Positions 1 to 5,658 of a stretch of DNA of 5,658 nt are shown one piece after another. The notes beneath the pieces were generated by a model. That model searched no databases, was not told the DNA's origin, and saw only the letters and a list, made by a program, of their open reading frames with translations. Every line of letters begins with the position of its first letter. Position 1 is the first letter of the stretch. The position numbers were made by a program, and so were the translations under genes. Source of the DNA: Devosia sp. (GTDB lineage: Bacteria; Pseudomonadota; Alphaproteobacteria; Rhizobiales; Devosiaceae); assembly GCA_016793415.1 (NCBI GenBank), contig JAEUMC010000264.1, forward strand, positions 1 to 5,658, written 5' to 3'.

Positions 1-356
1 AGGCGGCCGGGCGTCGCAGCCTCGACTTCGGCCAGCACATCGGCGAGATAGCTGCCATAGTGGCGGCGCGGCACGAAGACGAAGCGTTTGGCTTCGGTTA
101 CCAGTTGCCGATCGCGCAGCCAGCGCCAGAAGTGATCGGGATCGTCGGCAAAGGCGCTCATCCCGGGCGCGGCAACATTCAGCACATGGTCGAGCTGGCG
201 GGTCGAATAGGCGACGCCGCGCCCGAGGCTCGGGCGTTTCTCGACCAGTGTAACCCGGATATCGGCCGCGCTGCGCAGCAGGTGGGCGGCCAGCAGTACG
301 CCGCTGGCGCCACCGCCGACAATCAGGATGGAGAGGCGAAGATGCGCTTCGTTCAT
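1..356 (-). CDS. FAD/NAD(P)-binding oxidoreductase-like protein, N-terminal part (COG4529 / NAD_binding_9 type)
   Basis: The minus strand reads open from an ATG at 356-354 to the left edge (118 full codons), so only the N-terminal part is present. Residues 13-19 (VGGGASG) follow a hydrophobic strand and form the GxGxxG dinucleotide-binding loop. Glu39 closes the second strand, where it would bind the FAD ribose. The stretch LGRGVAYST (44-52), then DHVLNV and GMSAF before a DDPDHFWRWL segment (71-80), is the hallmark of the COG4529/PF13454 family of putative FAD-dependent, NAD(P)-binding proteins. This family usually has about 450-550 residues, is predicted to be cytoplasmic, and mostly lacks a defined reaction. 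A GGGAA lies about 6 bases upstream of the ATG. The gene is divergent from the importer operon across a shared 203-base gap, which allows but does not prove co-regulation. Family assignment is good; substrate is unknown. Confidence 0.85.
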   Translation of the reverse strand, partial: MNEAHLRLSILIVGGGASGVLLAAHLLRSAADIRVTLVEKRPSLGRGVAYSTRQLDHVLNVAAPGMSAFADDPDHFWRWLRDRQLVTEAKRFVFVPRRHYGSYLADVLAEVEAATPGR

Positions 357-387
357 GCGTGTTTTCCCGTGGCCTGGTCACGACGCA

Positions 388-409
388 AAACGTCCCGATT
401 GAAACGTCC
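388..409. repeat. Direct repeat AAACGTCC x2 upstream of the FAD-protein gene
   Basis: AAACGTCC occurs at 388-395 and again at 402-409, a 14-base period. A looser AACGTTC follows at 420-426. The first copy also takes part in a GACG/CGTC dyad (382-394, 5-base loop). The repeats lie 32-53 bases upstream of the minus-strand start codon, a position suited to a regulator site or promoter element. The function is inference; eight-base repeats can occur by chance. Confidence 0.35.
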
Positions 410-477
410 GTCCTAAGCTAACGTTCTCCGAGGGCAGGTTTTTTCGTTACCCGCGACCGGCGCGCTGCCGGAGTTCC

Positions 478-507
478 TCGACCGGTTTCGGTACATAGAC
501 TACTAAT
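478..507 (+). promoter_or_regulatory. Candidate sigma-70-type promoter for the importer operon
   Basis: TCGACC (478-483) matches four of six bases of TTGACA. It is followed by a 17- to 18-base spacer and TACTAAT (501-507), a weak -10 element. Transcription would begin near 514, leaving a leader of about 45 bases before the TTG start at 560. Both boxes are imperfect, so this is only the best candidate found by eye. Confidence 0.25.
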
Positions 508-548
508 CCAGTCGATTTAATCAACACTGTATCCTTCTCGGGTGCAGC

Positions 549-553
549 GGGGG
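549..553 (+). promoter_or_regulatory. Ribosome binding site selecting a TTG start for the permease
   Basis: GGGGG at 549-553 sits 6 bases before an in-frame TTG at 560. The upstream in-frame GTG at 542 has no purine-rich sequence before it and would place this G-run inside the gene. The TTG start gives a 295-residue protein beginning [11 protein letters not shown]. Confidence 0.5.
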
Positions 554-559
554 CTGGGT

Positions 560-1447
560 TTGACGCAACTGACGCTCGATATCGCCGAACACAATGCCGT
601 GCCGCTCGAGGACCGGCCGGTGGAGAGGCCGCGTTCCGGCCATAGGCATCTGGTTCGGAACGGCCTCGTCTGGGCTGCGGCGGTGCTGGTCGCTGCCTAT
701 GCGGCGTCGGTAGTGGCCACGAACCCGGCGATGCGCTGGGATTCGATCGGCAAATTCCTCACCGCGCCGATCATCCTCTCAGGCCTCGTGACGACGCTGC
801 TGATCACCTTCCTCTCCGCTGTCATCGGGCTTGCCGGAGGGCTGGTGATCGCGCTGATGCGGATGTCGAGCAACCCGCTGATCAAGACCATCGCGGTCGG
901 CTATCTCGGGCTGTTCCGGGCGGTGCCACTGCTGGTGCAGATCCTCATCTGGTACAACCTGGGCACGTTCTTTCCCGAACTCGGCTTCGGCATTCCGTTC
1001 ACCGATATCGGGCTCTATGGCGATACCAACGTGCTGCTGAGCCCGCTGGTGGCGTGCCTGATCGCCATCGGTTTGAACCAGGCCGCCTATATGGGCGAGA
1101 TCATCCGCGGCGGGCTGCTGTCGGTGCAGCCGGGCCAGGTCGAGGCGGCGATCGCGCTGGGGATGACGCGGGCCAAGGCGTTTCGCCGGGTGATCGCGCC
1201 GCAGGCGGCCAAATCGATCATCCCGCCGCTCGGCAACGACATGATCAACCTCCTGAAGGCCACCTCGCTGGTGTCGGTGGTGGGCGTCGGCGACCTGATG
1301 ACCCGGGCGCAGGGAATCTATGCCAGCAACTACCAGGTGATCCCGCTGCTGATCGTCGCCAGCATCTGGTACCTGGCGCTGACCATCGTCTTCACCTTTG
1401 TGCAGGGCCTGCTGGAGCGGCGTTTCGCAGCCGGAGTGGCCCGATGA
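560..1447 (+). CDS. Polar amino acid-type ABC transporter permease (HisM/GlnP family)
   Basis: Inner-membrane permease subunit of a type I ABC importer of the polar amino acid class, 295 residues from TTG 560 (301 if GTG 542 is used). A hydrophilic N-terminus of about 35 residues is followed by a membrane segment near 36-53. The conserved core has helices near 71-100, 115-134, 158-178 and 262-287. [15 protein letters not shown] (119-133) is the family's characteristic R-x-x-P-L-L-V-Q sequence. The cytoplasmic EAA coupling loop is at 195-215 (E-A-A-x(3)-G, ending in IAPQA) and would contact the ATPase. The extended N-terminus with an extra helix is longer than in the roughly 220-240-residue HisM and GlnP proteins. 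The stop codon overlaps the ATPase start by 4 bases, so the two are translationally coupled. Only one permease gene is present, so a homodimer is likely. The family call is firm; the substrate is not readable. Confidence 0.92.
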   Translation: MTQLTLDIAEHNAVPLEDRPVERPRSGHRHLVRNGLVWAAAVLVAAYAASVVATNPAMRWDSIGKFLTAPIILSGLVTTLLITFLSAVIGLAGGLVIALMRMSSNPLIKTIAVGYLGLFRAVPLLVQILIWYNLGTFFPELGFGIPFTDIGLYGDTNVLLSPLVACLIAIGLNQAAYMGEIIRGGLLSVQPGQVEAAIALGMTRAKAFRRVIAPQAAKSIIPPLGNDMINLLKATSLVSVVGVGDLMTRAQGIYASNYQVIPLLIVASIWYLALTIVFTFVQGLLERRFAAGVAR

Positions 1448-2280
1448 ACTTCTCCCCTCCCGAGCTGCGGGCCGCGGCCGACGCGCCGGCACTGATCCGT
1501 GTGCGCAACGTTACCAAACGCTACGGCGCCAACCGGGTGCTGGACGGGGTCAATCTCGATGTCCGGCAGGGCGAGGTGCGCTGCATCATCGGGCCTTCCG
1601 GCTCGGGCAAGAGCACCCTGCTCCGCTGCCTCAACGCCCTTACCGATTTCGACAGCGGCGCCATCGTGCTGGACGAGACACGGGTCGGCTACACCGAGCG
1701 CAACGGCGTGCTGAAGCCATGGACCGGGCGGGAGGCTGCAGCATTCCGCAGCCGGGTCGGGCTGGTGTCGCAGCATGTGAACCTGTTCTCGCATCGCACG
1801 GTGCTGGAGAACGTCATCGAAGGGCCGGTGCAGGTACTCGGCGCGAGCCGCGTCAGCGCCGTGCGCAGCGCCACGGACCTGCTGTCGCGGGTTGGGCTCG
1901 CCGACAAGCATGACAGCTACCCCAGCCAGCTCTCGGGCGGGCAGCAGCAGCGCGCCGCCATCGCCCGGGCGCTGGCGATGAACCCCAGGGTCATGCTGTT
2001 CGACGAGGCGACCAGTGCGCTCGACCCGGAACTGGTCGGCGAAGTGCTGGGAGTGATGCAGGCGCTGGCCAGCGACGGCATGACCATGGTGGTCGTCACC
2101 CACGAGATGCGCTTTGCCGAGGAGGCAGGCGACCGGATCGCCGTGATGGATGCCGGCCGCATCATCGAGGACGGACCGGCGAGCGAGGTGTTCGCACGCC
2201 CTCGCCAGCCGCGCACCGCCGAATTCCTCAAGGATCATTTCAGGTTCGCTCCGGCCGAGGGCCGGCGCAGCCACGCCTGA
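1444..2280 (+). CDS. Polar amino acid-type ABC transporter ATP-binding protein (HisP/GlnQ family)
   Basis: Cytoplasmic nucleotide-binding subunit, 278 residues, that powers the importer. All ATPase motifs are present: Walker [10 protein letters not shown] (50-58), Q-loop Gln110, signature LSGGQQQR (163-170), Walker B VMLFDE (183-188), D-loop SALD (191-194) and switch His220. The region between Walker A and the Q-loop carries the longer insert typical of HisP, and [19 protein letters not shown] (115-133) closely follows the HisP pattern. The Q-loop reads VSQHVNLF where VFQxFNLF is usual, and DEATSALDP replaces the commoner DEPTSALDP; neither should abolish activity. The ATG at 1444 overlaps the permease stop (ATGA), and CCGGAG (1431-1436) inside the permease gene lies 7 bases upstream, which fixes the start. 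Reading further upstream in this frame only gives a shadow of the permease gene. Confidence 0.95.
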   Translation: MNFSPPELRAAADAPALIRVRNVTKRYGANRVLDGVNLDVRQGEVRCIIGPSGSGKSTLLRCLNALTDFDSGAIVLDETRVGYTERNGVLKPWTGREAAAFRSRVGLVSQHVNLFSHRTVLENVIEGPVQVLGASRVSAVRSATDLLSRVGLADKHDSYPSQLSGGQQQRAAIARALAMNPRVMLFDEATSALDPELVGEVLGVMQALASDGMTMVVVTHEMRFAEEAGDRIAVMDAGRIIEDGPASEVFARPRQPRTAEFLKDHFRFAPAEGRRSHA

Positions 2281-2307
2281 ACAACCGGGCCGGGGGCCCC
2301 ATCATGC

Positions 2308-2317
2308 AAGGAAAGAG
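2308..2317 (+). promoter_or_regulatory. Ribosome binding site selecting a GTG start for the binding protein
   Basis: The purine run AAGGAAAGAG (2308-2317) lies 7 bases before an in-frame GTG at 2325. It falls inside the gene if the upstream ATG at 2304 is used, and that ATG is preceded only by a GC-rich stretch containing the palindrome GGGGCCCC (2293-2300). The GTG start also gives a signal peptide of more usual length. Confidence 0.55.
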
Positions 2318-2324
2318 ACTGACC

Positions 2325-3248
2325 GTGACCAAGCTTTCGACACTGGTAACCAGGGGGCTACGCGCTGCCGGCCTGACGCTCGCCGTGGCCGCGCCGCTGT
2401 TCGCCGCACCGGCCTTCGCCCAGGATGCCGCAGCCGAGGCGGCTCGCGCCCTGCTGCCGGCCAAGTATCGCGATGCCGGGGTGCTGAATGTCGGCGCCTC
2501 GACGGTCTACGCACCGCACTCGTTCTTCAAGGAGGGCACCACCGAGTTCACCGGCTACGAGATCGAGCTGTTCAACGCGGTGACCGAAATCCTCGGGGTG
2601 AAGCCGATCTATACCGAGGCGCCGTTCCAGCAGTTGATCGCCGGGGTGAAGTCGGGCCGCTCGGATGTGTCGCTGGGCGATCTCGGTGACAACGACCTGC
2701 GCCGCGAGCAGGTGGACTTCATCGACCACACCCGGCTGACCTTCCAGCTGTTGATCGACGAAGCCGACAAGGACAGCATCAAGACGGTGTTCGACCTCTG
2801 CGGGCGTGATCTGGGCGTCGTTCAGGGCACCACCAACATCATCTTCAAGGCGCTGTCGCAGTGCGAGAGCAAGGGGCTGAAACCGGCCAACTTCATCGAG
2901 TTCCCCGATGCCACCGCCAAGGATCAGGCGATCCAGTCGGGCCGGCTGCCGCGCGCCGATATCTCGGCGACCGCAGTGGGCCGCTTCCGTGAAGCGGCCG
3001 GGCTGAACCCGGGCCAGATCCTCGTGCCGGCGCCCGAACTGGGCGACCTCTATATCGGCTTCATCGTCGACAAGGGGAACACGGAGCTCGCCCACGCCAT
3101 CGAGGCAGCGCTGAAGATCCTGTTCGACAACGGCAAATACGCCGAGATTCTCGCCGCCTACAACATCGCGGACCTCAACCTCGAAGCGCCGGGCGTCAAT
3201 ATCGGCCAGAACGCCTCGAACTGGGTACAGCCCAAGCCGAAGAGCTGA
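2325..3248 (+). CDS. Periplasmic amino acid-type ABC transporter substrate-binding protein (SBP_bac_3 family)
   Basis: Soluble periplasmic receptor that delivers ligand to the permease; 307 residues from GTG 2325 (314 from ATG 2304). It starts with a Sec signal peptide: Lys3 and Arg10/13, a hydrophobic stretch at 14-28, then AFA-QD, giving predicted cleavage after residue 32. The mature protein has the bacterial family 3 pattern: an early strand (VLNVGAS), FTGYEIELFNAVTEILG as the first ligand-binding helix, FQQLIAGVKSGRSDVSLGDL, and the hinge-side segment DLGVVQGTTN. It ends in ADISATAVGRF and a C-terminal helix region containing DNGKYAEIL. Two cysteines flank the second-lobe start (FDLCGRD and SQCESKG, 24 residues apart) and may form a periplasmic disulfide. 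It follows the ATPase by 44 bases and is surely part of the same importer. The ligand is likely a small polar or modified amino acid, but the sequence does not settle which. Confidence 0.92.
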   Translation: MTKLSTLVTRGLRAAGLTLAVAAPLFAAPAFAQDAAAEAARALLPAKYRDAGVLNVGASTVYAPHSFFKEGTTEFTGYEIELFNAVTEILGVKPIYTEAPFQQLIAGVKSGRSDVSLGDLGDNDLRREQVDFIDHTRLTFQLLIDEADKDSIKTVFDLCGRDLGVVQGTTNIIFKALSQCESKGLKPANFIEFPDATAKDQAIQSGRLPRADISATAVGRFREAAGLNPGQILVPAPELGDLYIGFIVDKGNTELAHAIEAALKILFDNGKYAEILAAYNIADLNLEAPGVNIGQNASNWVQPKPKS

Positions 3249-3269
3249 TTTCGCCTCCAGCGACACAGC

Positions 3270-3293
3270 GGGCGTCGGCAGCAGCCGGCGCCC
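3270..3293 (+). terminator. GC-rich intercistronic hairpin after the binding-protein gene
   Basis: GGGCGTCGGC (3270-3279) pairs with GCCGGCGCCC (3284-3293) across an AGCA loop, giving a 10-bp stem with one G-T wobble. No T-run follows, so it is not a classical intrinsic terminator. In importer operons such hairpins often stabilise the upstream binding-protein message or partly stop transcription, which would keep binding protein in excess over the downstream enzyme. The structure is seen; the role is inference. Confidence 0.55.
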
Positions 3294-3319
3294 AACCCAT
3301 TGCAACAGGTAGTTTGACC

Positions 3320-4669
3320 ATGTCCAGCGCGCGGCCCGCCGGCCACGACAAGATGAATATCGCCGTGCTCGTTTCGGGCGGCGGCAACCACCAGGGCGCG
3401 TGGCGACGGAGCGGCAGCAATATCGAGCTCGCCAACACGCCGGGTTTCTATGTGGCCTTTGCGCAGGCCGCCGAGGCGGCCAGGATCGACGCGATCTTCT
3501 TCGCCGATATCCCCTCGCTCGACCCGAGGGCGCTTGGCGTCAACCCGGTGCTCAACGCCTTCGAGCCGCTGGTGCTGACCTCGTATCTGGCAGCGTTCAC
3601 CAACCGGATCGGGCTGGTGTCGAGCGTTTCGACCAGCTTCTCCGAGCCCTATACGGTGGCCCGGCAGTTCGCCTCGCTCGATCGCGCTTCGGGCGGGCGG
3701 GCCGGCTGGAACATCGTCACCTCGGCGACCGGCGAGAAGAATTACGGCGCGACGCCCTTGCCCGACCAGGATGTGCGCTATGCCCAGGCCGCCGAGTTCG
3801 TCGAGATCGCCAAGCGCCTGTGGGACAGCTGGGACCAGCAGACGCTGAAGATCGACCGGGTCAGCGGGCAGTTCGGCGATGTCGCCGATATCCGGCCGAC
3901 CGACTTTCACGGCAAGTTCTTCGACGTGGCCGGGCCGCTCAATATCCAGCGCCCGCCGCAAGGCTGGCCAGTGCTGTTTCAGGCCGGCGCCTCGCCGATC
4001 GGCCGTGGCTTTGCGGCCGAGACCGCCGAGGGGGTGTTCACCGCGCAGCAGACGCTGGAAGACAGCCTCGAATTCGCGCGCGATATGCGGACCCGCGTCA
4101 GCGCCGCCGGCCGCGATCCGCGCCGGGTGAAACTGCTGCTCGGCATCACACCGATCATCGGGGCGACCGAGGCCGAGGCGAGGGCGACCGAACGGGAGCT
4201 GGGCGAGTTTATCGACATCAAGGCGTCGCTCAGGAAACTCAACAGCTACATCCCCGACGTCGACCTCTCGGGGTTCGATCTCGACAAGCCGATCCCGCGC
4301 GAGGCGCTGCCGGATGTGTCGGCGGTGCAGGGCCGACAGAGCCGCTACAAGATCTTCGCCGACCTGACGCTCAACGACGGCTGGACGCTGCGCGAGTTGG
4401 TCAAGCTCACCGGCCGCTCGGATGGGCACTGGACGCTGACCGGCAACCCGGAGCAGATCGCCGACCAGATGGCGGAACGCTTTCTCGCCGACGCTTGCGA
4501 CGGCTATGTGGTGATGCCGACCTATCACCCCGAGGGCTCGGGGCTGTTCTTCTCGGACGTGGTGCCGATCCTGCAGCAACGCGGGCTGTTCCGCACCGAG
4601 TACGAGGGCACGACGCTGCGCTCGCATCTGGGGCTCGATATCCCCGAGCGTGGGGCGCGCGGCGGCTGA
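3320..4669 (+). CDS. FMNH2-dependent monooxygenase, NtaA/SnaA/DszA/CmoJ family (bacterial luciferase-like)
   Basis: Cytoplasmic class C flavin monooxygenase with a luciferase-like TIM barrel, 449 residues, which matches the roughly 430-470 of the nitrilotriacetate monooxygenase group. Family sequences appear in order: HQGAWR (24-29), DAIFFAD (57-63), FTNRIGL (93-99), SVSTSFSEPYTVAR (102-115), GRAGWNIVTS (126-135), RYAQAAEF (153-160), LWDSW (167-171), FHGKFFDVAGPLN (196-208) and QAGAS (221-225). Relatives use FMNH2 from a separate NAD(P)H:FMN reductase plus O2 to cleave C-N bonds (NtaA, EmoA) or C-S bonds (DszA, CmoJ). No reductase gene lies in this window. ATG 3320 is preceded by AGG (3307-3309). 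A TTG six bases earlier is too close to it, and Met12 (ATG 3353) is a possible shorter start. The gene follows the binding-protein gene by 71 bases, suggesting that it acts on the imported compound. The family call is firm; the substrate is unknown. Confidence 0.92.
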   Translation: MSSARPAGHDKMNIAVLVSGGGNHQGAWRRSGSNIELANTPGFYVAFAQAAEAARIDAIFFADIPSLDPRALGVNPVLNAFEPLVLTSYLAAFTNRIGLVSSVSTSFSEPYTVARQFASLDRASGGRAGWNIVTSATGEKNYGATPLPDQDVRYAQAAEFVEIAKRLWDSWDQQTLKIDRVSGQFGDVADIRPTDFHGKFFDVAGPLNIQRPPQGWPVLFQAGASPIGRGFAAETAEGVFTAQQTLEDSLEFARDMRTRVSAAGRDPRRVKLLLGITPIIGATEAEARATERELGEFIDIKASLRKLNSYIPDVDLSGFDLDKPIPREALPDVSAVQGRQSRYKIFADLTLNDGWTLRELVKLTGRSDGHWTLTGNPEQIADQMAERFLADACDGYVVMPTYHPEGSGLFFSDVVPILQQRGLFRTEYEGTTLRSHLGLDIPERGARGG

Positions 4670-4675
4670 CGGTCT

Positions 4676-4703
4676 TTGCCGCCTCTCTCCTCGTCGCTAT
4701 AGA
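4676..4703 (+). promoter_or_regulatory. Candidate promoter for the enolase-superfamily gene
   Basis: TTGCCG (4676-4681) and TATAGA (4698-4703) each match four of six consensus bases and are separated by 16 bases. Transcription would start near 4710, about 20 bases before the ATG and just before its ribosome binding site. An inverted repeat covers both boxes. This suggests separate transcription from the monooxygenase gene, but the match is moderate. Confidence 0.35.
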
Positions 4704-4710
4704 GAGCGGC
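4678..4710. repeat. Inverted repeat overlapping the candidate promoter
   Basis: GCCG-C-CTCTCT (4678-4688) is complementary to AGAGAGCGGC (4701-4710): ten pairs, one bulged C, 12-base loop. It lies 9 bases after the monooxygenase stop codon and ends 4 bases before the GGAGGGG of the next gene. It could be an operator for a repressor or a weak RNA hairpin ending the upstream transcript. There is no T-run, so an operator is somewhat favoured. Confidence 0.4.
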
Positions 4711-4714
4711 ACAC

Positions 4715-4721
4715 GGAGGGG
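4715..4721 (+). promoter_or_regulatory. Strong ribosome binding site for the enolase-superfamily gene
   Basis: GGAGGGG ends 8 bases before ATG 4730, an ideal spacing. A competing ATG at 4723 is in a different frame and only 1 base from the site, too close to be used. This strong site indicates that the gene was functional until recently. Confidence 0.7.
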
Positions 4722-4729
4722 CATGTTCG

Positions 4730-5658
4730 ATGTCGGCTATAGGTCATCTGTCGGATGGGGATCGCGAACAGGCGCGGATCACCGCGATCAAGGCATTGCG
4801 GCTCGCCAGCGGCTTCTGCCTGATCCGCATCGACACCGATGCCGGCATCTCCGGCTATGGCGAGTGCGGCGACCTCGATGGCGACCTGGTGCGGGCAGCG
4901 CTGCTCACCCATGCGTAGGGTGGCGCGCGACTGCCGCACCTCCAACTGATCGGCAAGGATCCGCTCGATATCGGGGTGCACCACCACAACCTGTTCTACG
5001 CCTATCGGCAGCGGCCGGCTCACATCATGATCTGCTCCGGCCTCGACATGGCGCTGTGGGACCTTGCCGGAAAGCTGCTGAACCAGCCGGTGCACAAGTT
5101 GCTCGGTGGAGCGTTCCGCACCGAGCTCGAGCTCTATTCGCACTGCCCGCATTTCGACCTGACCGATGCCGGCGCCTGGGCCGAAGCGGCGGCCGACATC
5201 AAATCCGATCCGCATGGGTTCAAGACTTTCAAGGTCGATATCCACGACGCCGTCGGCATCGAGATGCAGGAATATGTGCCGAGCCTGTCGCCAGGCGACA
5301 TCAAGAAGATCGGCCGCTCGTACGAGCTGGCGCGCGAGCACCTCGGCGACGACATCGACATCATCGTCCACTGCCACAACGAACTCGACACCCCGAGTGC
5401 CATTGCGGTGGCCGAGGCGGTGGAAGCGATCAAGCCGATCTACTACGAGGATCCGCTGCAGCCGGGCTTTTCAGAGAACTGGCTGGCACTCAGGCGTTCG
5501 ACCAACATCCCGATCATGACCGGCGAAAATATCGAGCTGCCGGAGGGGGCGCTGCCGTTCCTCGCAGCCCAGGCGGTCGATTGCCTGCAGCCCGACATCA
5601 TCAGCTCGGGCGGTATCACCGGCACCAAGAAGATCGCCGATCTCGCGGCGCTCTACCG
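4730..5658 (+). pseudogene. Mandelate racemase / D-galactonate dehydratase-like enolase-superfamily gene with an in-frame stop; 3' end outside window
   Basis: The frame from ATG 4730 encodes 62 residues, meets TAG at 4916-4918, and then continues in the same frame without another stop to the right edge (309 codons in all, stop included). Both sides belong to one protein. The capping domain has IRIDTDAGISGYGE before the stop and LIGKDPLDI, then SGLDMALWDLAGKLLNQPVHKLLGG (103-127), after it. The barrel has FKTFKVD (Lys165/Lys168), HCHNELDTP (214-222), YYEDP (Glu240), TGENIE (Glu266) and LQPDIISSGGITGTKKIA. Family members abstract a proton alpha to a carboxylate using Mg2+ bound by three acidic residues, usually in sugar-acid dehydration or racemisation. 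Here His214 stands where the first metal-binding Asp is expected. The usual length is about 380-410 residues, so roughly a quarter is missing beyond the edge. Internal starts after the stop would lose half the capping domain. The rest of the gene is intact, which points to a recent nonsense mutation or a base-calling error. Confidence 0.8.

Larger units (their letters stand above)
357..559. promoter_or_regulatory. Divergent intergenic regulatory region
   Basis: This gap lies between the starts of two divergently transcribed genes and so must hold promoters for both. It is locally richer in A/T than the coding DNA, especially at 436-446 and 495-535. It contains a direct repeat (388-409), a CCGGC/GCCGG dyad with a 5-base loop (457-471), a repeated CGACCGG (454-460 and 479-485) and a short palindrome GATTTAATC (514-522). 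No RNA gene or convincing small reading frame was seen. The role is inferred from position. Confidence 0.7.

Noticed and set aside
60..416. Plus-strand open frame of 118 codons at the left edge
   Set aside because: It is antisense to the FAD/NAD(P)-binding gene, whose minus-strand product has clear family sequence. This frame has none and runs into the intergenic gap.
357..559. CRISPR, tRNA, riboswitch or insertion-sequence remnants
   Set aside because: No repeat-spacer pattern, cloverleaf, known riboswitch core or terminal inverted repeats could be seen here or elsewhere in the window.
1054..1443. Upstream extension of the ATPase frame
   Set aside because: It overlaps the permease gene in another frame. 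The ATG at 1444, with a ribosome binding site and a 4-base overlap, is the proper start.
1330..2274. Minus-strand open frame of 314 codons
   Set aside because: It is antisense to the ATPase gene, which has every ABC motif, and shows no family sequence of its own.
2358..3305. Minus-strand open frame of 315 codons
   Set aside because: It is antisense to the binding-protein gene and is explained by the high third-position GC.
3158..4627. Minus-strand open frame of 489 codons
   Set aside because: It lies opposite the well-supported monooxygenase and binding-protein genes. The product is Arg/His/Gly-rich with no recognisable domain, typical of antisense frames in GC-rich DNA.
4697..5377. Minus-strand open frame of 226 codons opposite the broken gene
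   Set aside because: It looks longer than the annotated plus-strand fragments, but the plus frame carries enolase-superfamily motifs on both sides of the stop, while this product matches nothing recognisable.
5027..5658. Internal restart making a shorter functional enolase-superfamily protein after the stop
   Set aside because: The first ATG in frame after the stop (5027) has no ribosome binding site and would lose most of the capping domain needed for substrate binding.

Overview
The window looks like a piece of a GC-rich alphaproteobacterial chromosome, probably Hyphomicrobiales (a Devosia- or Mesorhizobium-like organism). The basis is strong G/C at third codon positions, Ala/Arg/Gly-rich proteins, GTG and TTG starts, and gene types common in that order's catabolic islands. 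The genus is inference only.

Layout. Positions 1-356 hold the N-terminal part of a minus-strand gene for a COG4529-type FAD/NAD(P)-binding protein that runs off the left edge. It has no entry among the usual long open frames because it is cut by the window edge. A 203-base divergent regulatory region (357-559) separates it from a plus-strand block. That block is a HisM/HisP-type polar amino acid ABC importer, encoded as permease (560-1447), ATPase (1444-2280, with a 4-base overlap) and periplasmic binding protein (2325-3248). After a GC-rich 10-bp hairpin (3270-3293) comes an NtaA/SnaA/DszA/CmoJ-type FMNH2-dependent monooxygenase (3320-4669). A short gap (4670-4729) carries an inverted repeat laid over a possible promoter. 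It is followed by a mandelate racemase/D-galactonate dehydratase-like enolase-superfamily gene (4730 to beyond the right edge), whose frame is broken by one in-frame TAG at 4916-4918.

How the genes may work together. The importer and the monooxygenase form a plausible scavenging module. A small polar, amino-acid-like compound is captured by the binding protein, imported, and oxidatively cleaved at a C-S or C-N bond by the monooxygenase with FMNH2 from a reductase not seen here. The best known parallel is the Bacillus subtilis ytmI (tcyJKLMN-cmo) operon, where an amino-acid-type importer is paired with CmoJ for S-modified cysteines. The substrate here is not proven. The enolase-superfamily gene probably belongs to a separate sugar-acid or related catabolic unit and appears recently inactivated, unless the stop is a sequencing error.

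The window is largely ordinary accessory metabolism. The points most worth checking are the single nonsense codon, the His-Cys-His sequence where a metal-binding Asp is expected in the enolase-superfamily protein, the importer-monooxygenase pairing, and two small repeat structures in the regulatory gaps.
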